This document shows positions 10,007 through 18,135 of a DNA stretch of 64,000 nucleotides, piece after piece. This stretch comes from Hyphomicrobiaceae bacterium (lineage in GTDB: Bacteria; Pseudomonadota; Alphaproteobacteria; Rhizobiales; Hyphomicrobiaceae). Made by a program: the position numbers and the translations under genes. Numbering within the stretch: position 1 is the first letter of the stretch; each line of letters opens with the position of its first letter. The stretch lies in the NCBI GenBank assembly GCA_022842785.1, contig JALHOW010000008.1:1-64000 (forward strand). The letters run 5' to 3'. The notes under the pieces are model-generated. The model had not been told where the DNA came from, searched no databases, and worked only from the letters and a program-made list of their open reading frames with translations.

Positions 10007-11449
10007 CTAAGAGCGTGCGGCCCACCATGGATCGGGGTCGATTGGTCGATAGTCCTTGCGGAACTCGACGTAAAGCACTGGCGCATTGCCTTCCGACTTC
10101 GCCGACTGCGATCTGGGCGCGGCGCTCATGAGCCCTATCGGCTCACCAGCGAGGACGAACTGACCGACCTGAACGTCGATCTGTGATAGCCCTGCCAGCA
10201 GAATATGATAGCCGTCCTCGGCGTTGATGATCAAGAGCTGGCCCCAGGTACGAAAAGGCGCAGCCCAGATAACGGACCCATCGCTCGGCGAACGCACCTG
10301 GGCAGAGTGTCGCGTCTCAAGCACGATGCCCATGGACTGGGTGCCAAACTGGGTCTTCTCACCGTATCCCAGCACCCGCTTGCCCTGGGCTGGGAGCGGC
10401 AGTGAGCCCTTGGTCTGGGCAAAGGGTATGGCGGGCCGCATGGGAACAGCATTCAGCGCGGCCAGCTGGCGGCTCGTCGGCATGAGCTGAGCCATGGCCG
10501 GTCCGGCTTTGGCCTCCGCGGGTGCGGGAGATTCAGGCGTTGCCGGGTCCGACGGACGGGCTGCTGGGGGCCTTTCGGCCGGCAGGAGAGGTGGCGCAGC
10601 CTGCATGGGCACCGGAGCTGAATTGCCGGGCCTGGTATCGAGGCTCGCGATCAGGGACGTCAGATCCTCGATCCGCTTGGCCGTTTCGCTAGCCTGCTTG
10701 CGCGCCGCGTCGAGGGCGGGTTGGTGCTCGGCAAGCGACTGGCGCCGGCTCTCGATCAGCTCGGCTATGCGGGTCCGCTCGATCTCGTGACGCCCGGTCT
10801 CGGCGCGCAGGATGGCGCTCTGGGCCTTGCTCGCCTCCATGATCTTCACAAGTTCGTTAAGGCGGCCCGTGAGGATCGTTGCTTGCTCGGCGAGCTCGGG
10901 AAAGGCGCGCGCCAGGAGCATGGCGCTGCGTACCATCTGCAGCGCATCCTCGCGCCGCGTGATCAAGACGGGCGGCGGGTTGCGCCCCATGCGCTGCATG
11001 GCCGCCAGCAGGACAGCAATCTTGCCGTGCCGCGCCGACAGCTCGTCGCGGATCTTGCGTTCCTGTTCGGTGAGGGTGGCCTGCTGCCGCTCTATCTCGG
11101 TGAGGCGTGCTTCGCTGTCGTGGATGATACGGGCCGTCTCGCGCAGGCTGTCGCTCAGGCGCTCGCGTTCGGCCTGGATCTCGGCCACGCTCTTCTCGAG
11201 GCCCTTCGTGCGCTGGCGGGACTGGTCGAGGTCGCGTCGTGACTTCTCGAGGTTTTCGCGGGCCTGCCCCGGTGTCTGCTGGGCCACCGTGGAAAAAGTG
11301 CCGATCGTCAAAGCCGTGAGAAAAACCGCGGCCGCGCCGGCGCAGTGCAATGCATGGCGCCATCCGTTGCCGGGCCAGCCGTGCCGTACGGTCGCACGGG
11401 CGGCGCGTGGTCGCTCGGGCGGTTGTGCGGTATGTTCGTTGGTCGCCAA
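10007..11449 (-). CDS. envC: EnvC-type murein hydrolase activator
   Basis: About 480 residues: a signal peptide (CAGAAAVFLTALTIGTFSTVAQ), a long periplasmic coiled coil (about 60-280), a Pro-rich linker, and a C-terminal LytM/M23-like domain (AAPFRTWGQLLIINAEDGYHILLAGL...VGQFVLAGEPIG...LYVEFRKD). Consensus zinc ligands of active M23 peptidases are not evident, as in EnvC, which activates amidases rather than cutting peptidoglycan. No ATG fits. The TTG at 11449 is chosen because GAGAGG lies 6-7 bases upstream and the signal peptide follows. It is co-transcribed with ctpA. Confidence 0.88.
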   Translation of the reverse strand: MATNEHTAQPPERPRAARATVRHGWPGNGWRHALHCAGAAAVFLTALTIGTFSTVAQQTPGQARENLEKSRRDLDQSRQRTKGLEKSVAEIQAERERLSDSLRETARIIHDSEARLTEIERQQATLTEQERKIRDELSARHGKIAVLLAAMQRMGRNPPPVLITRREDALQMVRSAMLLARAFPELAEQATILTGRLNELVKIMEASKAQSAILRAETGRHEIERTRIAELIESRRQSLAEHQPALDAARKQASETAKRIEDLTSLIASLDTRPGNSAPVPMQAAPPLLPAERPPAARPSDPATPESPAPAEAKAGPAMAQLMPTSRQLAALNAVPMRPAIPFAQTKGSLPLPAQGKRVLGYGEKTQFGTQSMGIVLETRHSAQVRSPSDGSVIWAAPFRTWGQLLIINAEDGYHILLAGLSQIDVQVGQFVLAGEPIGLMSAAPRSQSAKSEGNAPVLYVEFRKDYRPIDPDPWWAARS

Positions 11450-11645
11450 GCGCGGCCTCTCGATTGGCAGGCCTCCAGTCCGTGCGGGAGGATGGACTGT
11501 CTTGCCATGATGATTGCGGCAATTGTTTTGCCACGCAATGGCGCAATACTTGTTAATGCATTGCAGGCCAGAGCCACTTTCTGCACAGAGCTGAGGACTG
11601 CCGGCGCGTTCGGTCCTGACCGCAGCCACGTCCCATGGAGCCAAG

Positions 11646-11834
11646 ATGAACACGGCACTCTTCCATCTCTCGACGCTGGCCGTGCTGGCGGTGCTGGTCG
11701 TCCTGCTCCTCGGCCTCTGGAACATGATGCGGGGGACGAGCCCCAATACCAGTCAGAAGCTCATGCGCTGGCGGGTTGGCCTGCAGTTCTTCGCAATCCT
11801 TGTTATCATGGCGTTCTTTCTGCTCAACCGCTGA
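11646..11834 (+). CDS. HIG1-domain twin-transmembrane small protein
   Basis: 62 residues with two membrane helices (STLAVLAVLVVLLLGLW and LQFFAILVIMAFFLL) joined by a short loop containing QKLMRWRVGLQ, the signature of the HIG1/hypoxia-induced family. Mitochondrial relatives associate with respiratory supercomplexes; bacterial versions are largely uncharacterised inner-membrane proteins. It is divergent from envC and 16 bases upstream of the cobalamin adenosyltransferase gene, so probably in one operon with it. Confidence 0.85.
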   Translation: MNTALFHLSTLAVLAVLVVLLLGLWNMMRGTSPNTSQKLMRWRVGLQFFAILVIMAFFLLNR

Positions 11835-11850
11835 CAGAGGGCGCGCCGCC

Positions 11851-12438
11851 ATGGTCGTTCTGAACAAGATCTACACTCGCACCGGCGATAACGGGACGAC
11901 GGCTCTCGGCAGCGGCGAGAGGGTGCGCAAGGATAGCCTGCGCGTTTCGGCTTACGGCACCGTCGACGAGACGAACGCCGCCATCGGCATGGTGCGCGTG
12001 CATCTCGCAGGGCTTGCATTTCCCGTCGACGTCGACGCGATCCTCGGCCGCATCCAGAACGATCTCTTCGACCTCGGCGCCGACCTTTGCCTCCCCGATC
12101 GCGGCAAGCCGCTTCCCTATGAGCCGCTCCGCGTCGATCCTTCTCAGGTGGCGCGTCTCGAGCGCGAGATCGACGCAATGAATGCGGACCTGAAGCCGCT
12201 CCGCTCGTTCGTGTTGCCGGGTGGATCGGCTGGCGCCGCTGCGCTGCATGTCGCGCGCACAGTCTGCCGGCGCGCCGAGCGTGTTCTGGTGGAATTGGCT
12301 GGTGAGCCCGACGAACCCGTGAGCGAGGCGGCGGTCCGCTATCTCAATCGTCTGTCGGATCTGCTGTTCGTCGCGAGCCGCTACGTCAACGACAGGGGCG
12401 ATCGCGACGTGCTGTGGGTGCCGGGCCAAAACCGCTAG
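11851..12438 (+). CDS. Cob(I)alamin adenosyltransferase, PduO type
   Basis: 195 residues. The N terminus KIYTRTGDNGTTALGSGERVRKDSLRVSAYGTVDETNAAIG is the ATP-binding signature of PduO/MMAB-type corrinoid adenosyltransferases. The C-terminal part has RRAERVLVELA and AVRYLNRLSDLLFVASRY. The enzyme transfers adenosyl from ATP to cob(I)alamin to form coenzyme B12, for example for methylmalonyl-CoA mutase. The ATG at 11851 has AGAGGG about 10 bases upstream. No other cobalamin gene is nearby, so it may serve salvage or cofactor loading. Confidence 0.95.
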   Translation: MVVLNKIYTRTGDNGTTALGSGERVRKDSLRVSAYGTVDETNAAIGMVRVHLAGLAFPVDVDAILGRIQNDLFDLGADLCLPDRGKPLPYEPLRVDPSQVARLEREIDAMNADLKPLRSFVLPGGSAGAAALHVARTVCRRAERVLVELAGEPDEPVSEAAVRYLNRLSDLLFVASRYVNDRGDRDVLWVPGQNR

Positions 12439-12586
12439 CCAGACCGCTCGTCGGAACCGCTCGTTCGGGCGCACGAAATCGATGACGCTACAATCCCTGA
12501 TGCCGGCCTCCTGATTTTCGCTATTATTCCGGCATTCGATTATCGCCAAGACTTCCCCCGACCGGCCAACCGAGGAGTCTCGCCAC

Positions 12587-13285
12587 GTGTTCGTGCCCCT
12601 GAGAGACGAAAATCCGCTGCGCGCAATCCGCTGGCAGTGGGTGACGGTCGGGATCATCGCGCTCAATGTCATCATTTTCGCTCTGCAGATGGCGGCATCC
12701 AGCGATAGCTACGTTTCGAGTTACGCGGCCATACCTGCGGAGCTTCTCGGCCGGGGAGGCGGCTTCGTGAGCGGCCCGCTGGGGGCATTCGAAGTTCCCG
12801 AGGCACTGACGCTCATCACGTATCAGTTCCTGCACGGCAGTCCGATGCATCTCATCGGCAATATGCTGTTCCTCTGGGTATTCGGGGACAATGTCGAAGA
12901 CGCCATGGGGCATGTGCGCTTCCTCGTCTTCTATCTCCTTTGCGGCATCGCAGGCGGGCTCGCCCACGCTGTCATGACGCCAACGCCCACCGTCCCGCTG
13001 ATCGGCGCCTCGGGAGCGGTCGCTGGTGTGATCGCGGCCTATCTGATCCTGCATCCGCGCGTGCGCGTCTGGGTCCTGGCCTTCCGCTTCATTCCGCTGA
13101 GGATTTCCGCGCTTTGGGCGCTCGGCGCCTGGATCGCCACGCAGTTCGTCATGCTGGCGATCCCCGACGGCAGCCCGGTCGCCTGGTGGGCGCACATCGG
13201 CGGTATTCTCGCGGGGGCCTTCCTAATTGTATTCATGCGCCGCCCGGGCGTGCCTCTGTTCGATCAGGGGCAGCGGGCGGCATGA
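12587..13285 (+). CDS. Rhomboid family intramembrane serine protease
   Basis: 232 residues with about six membrane helices. Diagnostic motifs are HLIGNMLFLWVFG (loop/TM2), GASGAVAG with the catalytic Ser in the middle, and WWAHIGGILAG with the catalytic His. Rhomboids cut substrates inside the inner membrane. The start is GTG at 12587, with GAGGAG 9 bases upstream at 12572-12577. The substrate is unknown. Confidence 0.95.
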   Translation: MFVPLRDENPLRAIRWQWVTVGIIALNVIIFALQMAASSDSYVSSYAAIPAELLGRGGGFVSGPLGAFEVPEALTLITYQFLHGSPMHLIGNMLFLWVFGDNVEDAMGHVRFLVFYLLCGIAGGLAHAVMTPTPTVPLIGASGAVAGVIAAYLILHPRVRVWVLAFRFIPLRISALWALGAWIATQFVMLAIPDGSPVAWWAHIGGILAGAFLIVFMRRPGVPLFDQGQRAA

Positions 13286-13422
13286 GGCGGCAGCAATCCT
13301 TACTGCGCGGCGCAGTCTTTGAAGAGTGAATTATCAGAACTTCGCGGAAAGACCCGCTCCTCCCGGCCAACTGCGGAGCAAGTGAGCAAGTAAAGTCGGC
13401 TTGAGCCTGAGGGGTTGGCTGC

Positions 13423-14199
13423 GTGCGTCCAAGTCACCTCGTGCCGCGATCCATGCGAGATGCCGTTCGGCCATCGCTCGAACGGTATGGCATCGTCGAA
13501 CCAAATGTTGATCCTGTCGATTGGATGCTCTCGCGCTTCGAGGGGCGGTCGTGCTGCTTCGTGCAGATTGGCTCGAACGATGGGAAGAACGGCGATCCTC
13601 TATACAATTGGGTCCTGCGAGAGCGCCAATGGACGGGGCTGCTCATCGAGCCGATCCCCTACTTGTTCGAGCGGCTGAAAGCCAACTACGCCGGGCGCGA
13701 TGGACTAAAATTTCTCAATGTGGCAATTGCCGAGCGGCGCGGGAGGTTGATCCTGTGGTCAATTCTCCCGGAAGCCGGCCCCGAACTCGGACTTCCATTC
13801 TGGTTTGATCAGCTTTCCAGTTTCGACCGTGGAAACTTGACTAGGCACTTTGGGCCGGAGATCGCCCCATACTTGATTGAAGTCGACGTCCCTTGCGTGA
13901 CCCTCGAAGAGGCCCTCGATGGTGCTGGAATAGGCAACGTCGATATCGTTCACGTCGATGCGGAAGGCTATGACCCGCTCATTCTTCGTCAGATCGATTT
14001 CAAGCGCATTCGCCCTTCGTTCGTACTCTACGAGCACAAGCACATGGCGCCGGATGCGAAGGATGAGTGCAGGCAGATGTTCACGAGCAACGGCTATGTC
14101 GTGAAGGAGGATGAAGTGGATTCACTGGCGGAGTCCAAAGCCTCGTGGCCAACCATTCGAAGATGGTGCCATTGGGCTCGCGAGCGCGCACGAGCCTGA
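13423..14199 (+). CDS. FkbM family SAM-dependent methyltransferase
   Basis: 258 residues. The SAM-binding start VQIGSNDGKNGDPLYNWV and the later IVHVDAEGYDPLILRQIDF match the FkbM family, which often methylates sugars or polyketides in glycan and secondary-metabolite clusters. The start is GTG at 13423 with GAGGGG about 9 bases upstream. The gene stands alone and ends about 30 bases from the 3' end of tRNA-Val, a common place for acquired genes. Its codon use and GC look somewhat lower than neighbours. The substrate is unknown. Confidence 0.85.
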   Translation: MRPSHLVPRSMRDAVRPSLERYGIVEPNVDPVDWMLSRFEGRSCCFVQIGSNDGKNGDPLYNWVLRERQWTGLLIEPIPYLFERLKANYAGRDGLKFLNVAIAERRGRLILWSILPEAGPELGLPFWFDQLSSFDRGNLTRHFGPEIAPYLIEVDVPCVTLEEALDGAGIGNVDIVHVDAEGYDPLILRQIDFKRIRPSFVLYEHKHMAPDAKDECRQMFTSNGYVVKEDEVDSLAESKASWPTIRRWCHWARERARA

Positions 14200-14228
14200 G
14201 AGGGCCGATCGGCTGCTGGGCGACATGA

Positions 14229-14303
<75 letters not shown>

Positions 14304-14339
14304 TCTGAACCACGTTTCGGCCAACGAACATGCGCGCAC

Positions 14340-14490
14340 GACCGAGCGAACCGCATTTAAAGGAACCAGCTCCCAGGCACAATCGTTTATGTGCTGCATC
14401 CCGCGCTCTGCTCATGGCGACGGGTGCACCACTCCGTTTTGATGCCTCCCTGTTCCCTAAAGAGCCGCGTCCGCGCGGCTCCTTTTTTTT
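14340..14490 (+). ncRNA. Candidate small RNA ending in an orphan terminator
   Basis: A strong intrinsic terminator (14462-14490) points along the plus strand, yet both flanking genes, tRNA-Val and the dehydrogenase, are on the minus strand and the nearest plus-strand gene ends at 14199. The ~120 bases before it encode nothing convincing and contain an anti-Shine-Dalgarno-like GCCTCCC at about 14444-14450, a feature of many alphaproteobacterial trans-acting sRNAs. The 5' end is a guess; no clear promoter was identified. Confidence 0.35.
14462..14490 (+). terminator. Intrinsic terminator, plus strand
   Basis: A perfect 8-bp stem GAGCCGCG/CGCGGCTC with a TCCG loop is followed by C and eight T residues. 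It lies just beyond the 3' end of the minus-strand dehydrogenase, but the T-run serves plus-strand transcription. Confidence 0.85.
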
Positions 14491-14494
14491 GTGC

Positions 14495-15931
14495 TCAGAG
14501 CACCTTGCCGGGATTGAGTAGGCCCTTGGGATCGAGCGCCGTCTTGATCTGCCGCATGAGATCGAGCTCTACGGGATCCTTGAGGCGCGCAAGCTCGTCG
14601 CGCTTCATGACGCCGATACCGTGCTCGGCCGAGATGGAGCCGTCCATGGCGGCGACCACATCGTGCACGGCCCCCATGATCTCATCCCACTTCGCGAGAA
14701 ACGCCTTGTCGTCCATGCCGACCGGCTTGGCGATGTTGTAGTGCACGTTGCCGTCGCCGAAGTGACCGATCGGCAGCGGCCGAGCGCCCGGACACAGCTT
14801 CTCGACAGCCGCTGCGGCGCGCTCGATGAATTCCGGGATGCGCGCCACGGCAACCGAGATGTCGTGCTTGATGTTGCCGCCTTCGGGGCGCTGCGCCTCC
14901 GAGATCGACTCGCGGATCGTCCAGAGATCGCGCGCCTGGTTGGGTGATTGCGCGATGGCGGCGTCGATGATGAGGCCCGTCTCACTCGCGTGAACGAGAA
15001 TGTCCTCCATCAGCGCCTGCGCGCCGCCATCCGCCTTCGGGCCGGAGATTTCGAGCAGCACGTACCACGGATAGGGCGTCGGGAAAGGATCGCGCGTGCC
15101 TTTGATGTGCCGAAGCACGATCTCGACCATGAGCCGCGGAATGAATTCGAAGGCCGTGAGCGTACTGCCCGCGCGCGCCTGCGCTTCGGAAAGCAGCGTC
15201 ATGGCCGTGTCGATCGACGGCAGCGCGACCATGGCCGTCGCCATCTCGGCGGGGCGCGGCAGCAGGCGCAGCACGGCGGCCGTGATGATGCCGAGCGTGC
15301 CCTCCGAGCCGATGAAGAGATCGCGCAGGTCGTAGCCCGTGTTGTCCTTCTTGAGCGCGCGGAGCCCGTTCCACACGCGCCCGTCCGCGAGCACGACCTC
15401 GAGGCCGAGCACCTGCTGGCGTGTGTTGCCATAGGCGAGCACGCCGACGCCGCCTGCGTTCGTGCCGAGATTGCCGCCGATGCGGCAGCTGCCCTGCGAG
15501 GGCAGCGCCAGCGGGAAGAGACGTCCGGCCTTCTCGGCGACATCCTGGCATTCCTGCAGCGTCAGGCCCGCTTCGACCGTCATGCTCGTGCCGGCGGGAT
15601 CGACGTGGCGCACTTTGTTCATGCGCGCGACCGAGACAACGAGTTCGCCGTGCTGCGGGATCTGCCCGCCGACGAGGCCCGTGTTGCCCGCCTGCGGGAC
15701 GACGGCCAGGTTCAGTTCATTGGCGAGGGCCATGATGCGGCTCACCTCGTCCGTGGAGCCTGGGCGCAGCACGAGCGCCGAGCGGCCGACGTACTTGTCG
15801 CGCAGCTCCTTCAGGTAGGGGAGTTGGGCGTCTGGATCGACGAGGGCGTGCGCCTTGCCGACGATCGCGGCGAAGCGCTCGACGATCTCGGGCGAAAGCG
15901 GACGGGCGCGGTTCGGCGACATCTCGTTCAT
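14495..15931 (-). CDS. FAD-binding D-2-hydroxyacid dehydrogenase (D-2-HGDH/GlcD-like)
   Basis: 478 residues of the vanillyl-alcohol-oxidase fold. The FAD-binding PCMH domain lies near 45-225, with PQAGNTGLVGGQIP, GSCRIGGNLGTNAGGVGVLAYGNTR and IGSEGTLGIITAA. The C-terminal FAD-linked oxidase domain has GHFGDGNVHYNI, with metal-binding His residues, and the terminal SAEHGIGVMKRDEL and DPKGLLNPGKVL. It oxidises a D-2-hydroxyacid such as D-2-hydroxyglutarate or D-lactate and passes electrons on. Specificity within GlcD/D2HGDH/Dld2 cannot be settled by eye. It appears monocistronic. Confidence 0.92.
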   Translation of the reverse strand: MNEMSPNRARPLSPEIVERFAAIVGKAHALVDPDAQLPYLKELRDKYVGRSALVLRPGSTDEVSRIMALANELNLAVVPQAGNTGLVGGQIPQHGELVVSVARMNKVRHVDPAGTSMTVEAGLTLQECQDVAEKAGRLFPLALPSQGSCRIGGNLGTNAGGVGVLAYGNTRQQVLGLEVVLADGRVWNGLRALKKDNTGYDLRDLFIGSEGTLGIITAAVLRLLPRPAEMATAMVALPSIDTAMTLLSEAQARAGSTLTAFEFIPRLMVEIVLRHIKGTRDPFPTPYPWYVLLEISGPKADGGAQALMEDILVHASETGLIIDAAIAQSPNQARDLWTIRESISEAQRPEGGNIKHDISVAVARIPEFIERAAAAVEKLCPGARPLPIGHFGDGNVHYNIAKPVGMDDKAFLAKWDEIMGAVHDVVAAMDGSISAEHGIGVMKRDELARLKDPVELDLMRQIKTALDPKGLLNPGKVL

Positions 15932-16115
15932 GGCGGTCTCTAGGCGTCCTTGGGGGCCGTTTCCTGGTCACGTTTCTGGGCGCGTCCCGGCCGGGCCGGC
16001 GCGCTGATTTTCCATGCAATCTGGATACGGGGAATTGGCCGCTGCGGCTAGCGGGAATGGGCGCGGAGCTGGGGCCGTCGAGGCGCAGGGCTGGGGAAGG
16101 TAGGGGAGGGCAAGT
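15932..16115. other. Intergenic junction left of the accessory patch
   Basis: GC-rich sequence of about 185 bases without a supported gene, RNA or clear terminator. It should contain the promoter of the minus-strand dehydrogenase. It ends at an 11-bp sequence repeated at 17401-17411. Confidence 0.4.
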
Positions 16116-16126
16116 GCCGGCCTACG
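16116..16126. repeat. 11-bp direct repeat, left copy
   Basis: GCCGGCCTACG occurs here and again at 17401-17411. In each copy the CTA is the complement of a TAG stop codon: of the HSDR_N gene here and of higA at the right copy. The two copies bracket the HSDR_N gene. Confidence 0.55.
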
Positions 16127-17267
16127 TTGCCATCGCCCTCTCGGCATAGAGCTTCTGCAGATGTGATGCTGGCTGCGCAGTACCAAGAACTTTGATGCGC
16201 TGCGAGAAAACGGTTCTAAGCGGCTCGTCGATCTCGGTCATCGTGCTGGTGACGATTTCCCCGATGGGCTCGGGGAAAATGAACCTGTCGTAGCCGTTGC
16301 CGCCTTCGATGAAATCGAAGAGCCGGCCCTTGTTGACGCTCCGGTAGTAGACGGCAAACTTGCCGAGGTAGTCCTTGTAGTGGACATGATCGATCGCGGC
16401 GAACTGATGCTCGTCGCTCGCCAGAAATGCCAGGCGCCTGCATACGTACCGATAGACCGCAAGCTCCCTATCGGTCGTTATGATGCGCTGTGTTTCCGAG
16501 TTCGAGGCTGGAGTTTCAGTCTCCCGACTACTCTGCTTAGCCCGAAGGAGCTCCATGACTGGGATAACGAACGCCTCTTCGAATGCATTGCGAACCATGG
16601 AACTGTAGAGGCTCTCAATGCGCGATCGGTGCACGTTGTCCTGTCCCGCAGCCCTCAAGATGACGCGGCAGAATTCGAGCGACGGCTCGCGAACCTGCTG
16701 CATGACGGCGGAACGTAGTCGCCTCGATAGGAGCCGCATTTCTGCGATTCTCGAGACGCTCGCCGGTTGAAATCCGGCTTTCGTAACTGAGGTCAACGCT
16801 TCCAGAACGTCAGCCGGAATCGCTCTATGTGCCGCGGCTTCCATATCCAGTGTCACGAACGGCTCTTCGTCCATGATGTTGGTCGTGTCGACATCAACGA
16901 AAAACTCGAAGCGTAGTCCGTTCGTGAGAATACCAAGCTTTACCGATGGAAGTGCTGTGAAATACGCCCGAAGCTGCCCGCGGTTGGACGCAAGATCGAC
17001 ACCGACTTTCTTGCATTCGACCGCGATCACAGGCTCGCCATCCTGCATGATCGCGTAGTCGACGCGATCGCAGAGCCCATCACGAAAATCTGCGGCATAC
17101 TCTGGCTGGACGACCGTGGGATCGGTTACGTCGTATCCGAGCGCGCTGAGAACGGGGAGGACGAGAAAAAGCTTCGTGCTTTCCTCGTTCGTACATACGG
17201 ATCTGATGGTTGGCTGCCGCTCGGCAATTGCGGTTAGCTTGGAAAGCAATTCTCCCGATCCGCTCAT
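16122..17267 (-). CDS. Stand-alone HSDR_N (PD-(D/E)xK-like) protein
   Basis: 381 residues. The N-terminal ~160 residues resemble the type I restriction HsdR N-terminal domain, a PD-(D/E)xK nuclease fold: the VDY Asp near 70 and ECK (Glu84, Lys86) in DGEPVIAVECKKVGVDLASNRGQLRAY. The rest is a helical domain without helicase motifs, so this is not a complete HsdR, and no HsdM or HsdS is nearby. The ATG at 17267 with GAGGAA 6 bases upstream is preferred over a GTG at 17294. Lower GC than its neighbours and the flanking direct repeats suggest transfer. A defence or nucleic-acid role is plausible but unproven. Confidence 0.75.
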   Translation of the reverse strand: MSGSGELLSKLTAIAERQPTIRSVCTNEESTKLFLVLPVLSALGYDVTDPTVVQPEYAADFRDGLCDRVDYAIMQDGEPVIAVECKKVGVDLASNRGQLRAYFTALPSVKLGILTNGLRFEFFVDVDTTNIMDEEPFVTLDMEAAAHRAIPADVLEALTSVTKAGFQPASVSRIAEMRLLSRRLRSAVMQQVREPSLEFCRVILRAAGQDNVHRSRIESLYSSMVRNAFEEAFVIPVMELLRAKQSSRETETPASNSETQRIITTDRELAVYRYVCRRLAFLASDEHQFAAIDHVHYKDYLGKFAVYYRSVNKGRLFDFIEGGNGYDRFIFPEPIGEIVTSTMTEIDEPLRTVFSQRIKVLGTAQPASHLQKLYAERAMAT

Positions 17268-17400
17268 GACATTCCTCGCAAATGAATTTTCCACGAATCA
17301 TATGCAACTGGAGCACGCGGGCCGGCGTCGAGCCAGCGGTGGGGCGTGATCAGGTCATTTTGTTGGGGATGCGAGTGGGGCGCGCGGAGGCAATTCGGGG

Positions 17401-17411
17401 GCCGGCCTACG
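17401..17411. repeat. 11-bp direct repeat, right copy
   Basis: Identical to 16116-16126 (GCCGGCCTACG). It overlaps the stop codon of the higA-like gene. Confidence 0.55.
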
Positions 17412-17697
17412 CCCCCTTGAGCGGCTCGATCCTCGCCAGGTTCACGCGGCGGCGGGCTTGGTGGAGGTCGTGGTTGCGCTGGATGTTCATCCAGTACTCG
17501 GGAGCGTTGCCGAAAAAATACCCGAGGCGAACAGCCATATCGGCCGTCATGGCCACCTCGCCCTTGACGAGGTGCACCAGCAAGGCGCCCGACATCTCGG
17601 TCCGGGCCGCCAATGCGGCAGCACTCATGTTGAGAGGATCAAGGTACAGATCCTTGAGCACTCTCCCCGGATGCGATGGTCCGTCTAGGACGATCAT
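17407..17697 (-). CDS. higA: HigA-family antitoxin, no partner toxin found
   Basis: 96 residues matching the HigA/VapI addiction-module family: HPGRVLKDLYLDPLNMSAAALAARTEMSGALLVHLVKGEVAMTADMAVRLGYFFGNAPEYWMNIQRNHDL, an XRE-type helix-turn-helix followed by the family's WxNIQRNHDL tail. The ATG at 17697 is chosen over 17703 because GGAGG is correctly spaced for it. HigB toxins normally lie directly upstream, but no HigB-like frame exists in the 17.7-18.1 kb region, so this is a solitary antitoxin or a remnant. A palindrome at 17712-17728 may be its autoregulatory operator. Confidence 0.88.
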   Translation of the reverse strand: MIVLDGPSHPGRVLKDLYLDPLNMSAAALAARTEMSGALLVHLVKGEVAMTADMAVRLGYFFGNAPEYWMNIQRNHDLHQARRRVNLARIEPLKGA

Positions 17698-17711
17698 TGC
17701 CATTCCCTCCG

Positions 17712-17728
17712 CAGGTCTTCGCGACCTG
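17712..17728. promoter_or_regulatory. Candidate HigA operator
   Basis: A perfect 6-bp inverted repeat CAGGTC/GACCTG with a 5-base spacer lies just upstream of the higA ribosome site, where antitoxins of this family usually bind to repress their own transcription. Confidence 0.4.
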
Positions 17729-17823
17729 GGTATGCGCGGCGGCGCCGGTCATGGCCGGGTCCACGGAAGCCATTGTGCCGTAGTCTCCTCACAATAGACT
17801 GAACAGCATACTTAAAATTTGTC

Positions 17824-17913
17824 TTAACCAATGCGTGCTGGCGAGCCCTGGCGGTCGGCCATACGCCGAACTCTGTTTTTCCTGATGCCGTCAGGGGTAG
17901 GCTTATTGGCCAT
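17824..17913 (-). CDS. Tiny ORF, probable truncated small gene
   Basis: 29 residues starting MANKPTPDGIRKNRVRRMADRQG and ending at TAA, preceded by TTAGGAGT 8-9 bases before the ATG. The stretch RVRRMADRQG resembles the N terminus of a small conserved basic protein (R-x-RRxAxRQG-x-L), but homology stops after it, so it may be a remnant. The ribosome site overlaps one arm of the inverted repeat at 17924-17958. Expression is uncertain. Confidence 0.35.
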   Translation of the reverse strand: MANKPTPDGIRKNRVRRMADRQGSPARIG

Positions 17914-17923
17914 CGCCCATACT

Positions 17924-17958
17924 CCTAAGGTTGCTGTGGCCATCGTCACAACCTAAGG
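17924..17958. promoter_or_regulatory. Perfect 10-bp inverted repeat, candidate operator
   Basis: CCTAAGGTTG at 17924-17933 and CAACCTAAGG at 17949-17958, with a 15-base spacer. It covers the leader of the tiny minus-strand ORF and lies about 180 bases before the TIR gene on the plus strand. It suits a dimeric regulator or a hairpin hiding the ribosome site. Confidence 0.5.
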
Positions 17959-18135
17959 ATGCGCCAGTCGAGGCGCCATGTAAAGCGCTATTATCAGTCA
18001 ACGGACTAACTTGTTGAATTCGAGTCCGAATATCGTTGTGACTTTTATGCCATGGCGCCCGCTAAGCCTTCTGGAATGTTGGAAACGGCGGCACCTGCCC
18101 GTCGAATCGACGATCCTTGAGCAGGAGGTTCAGAA
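17959..18135. other. AT-richer leader of the TIR gene
   Basis: No gene is supported. The base composition is visibly more AT-rich than the window as a whole, and the region should contain the promoter of the TIR gene. A GGAGG lies at 18124-18128, 7 bases before its ATG. Confidence 0.4.

Noticed and set aside
15717-16186. Short Arg/Pro-rich minus-strand frames upstream of the dehydrogenase
   Set aside because: Composition is that of antisense and out-of-frame GC-rich DNA, with no ribosome site or family resemblance.
16122-17267. A type I restriction system based on the HsdR-like protein
   Set aside because: The protein is far too short for HsdR, has no helicase motifs, and neither hsdM nor hsdS is present.
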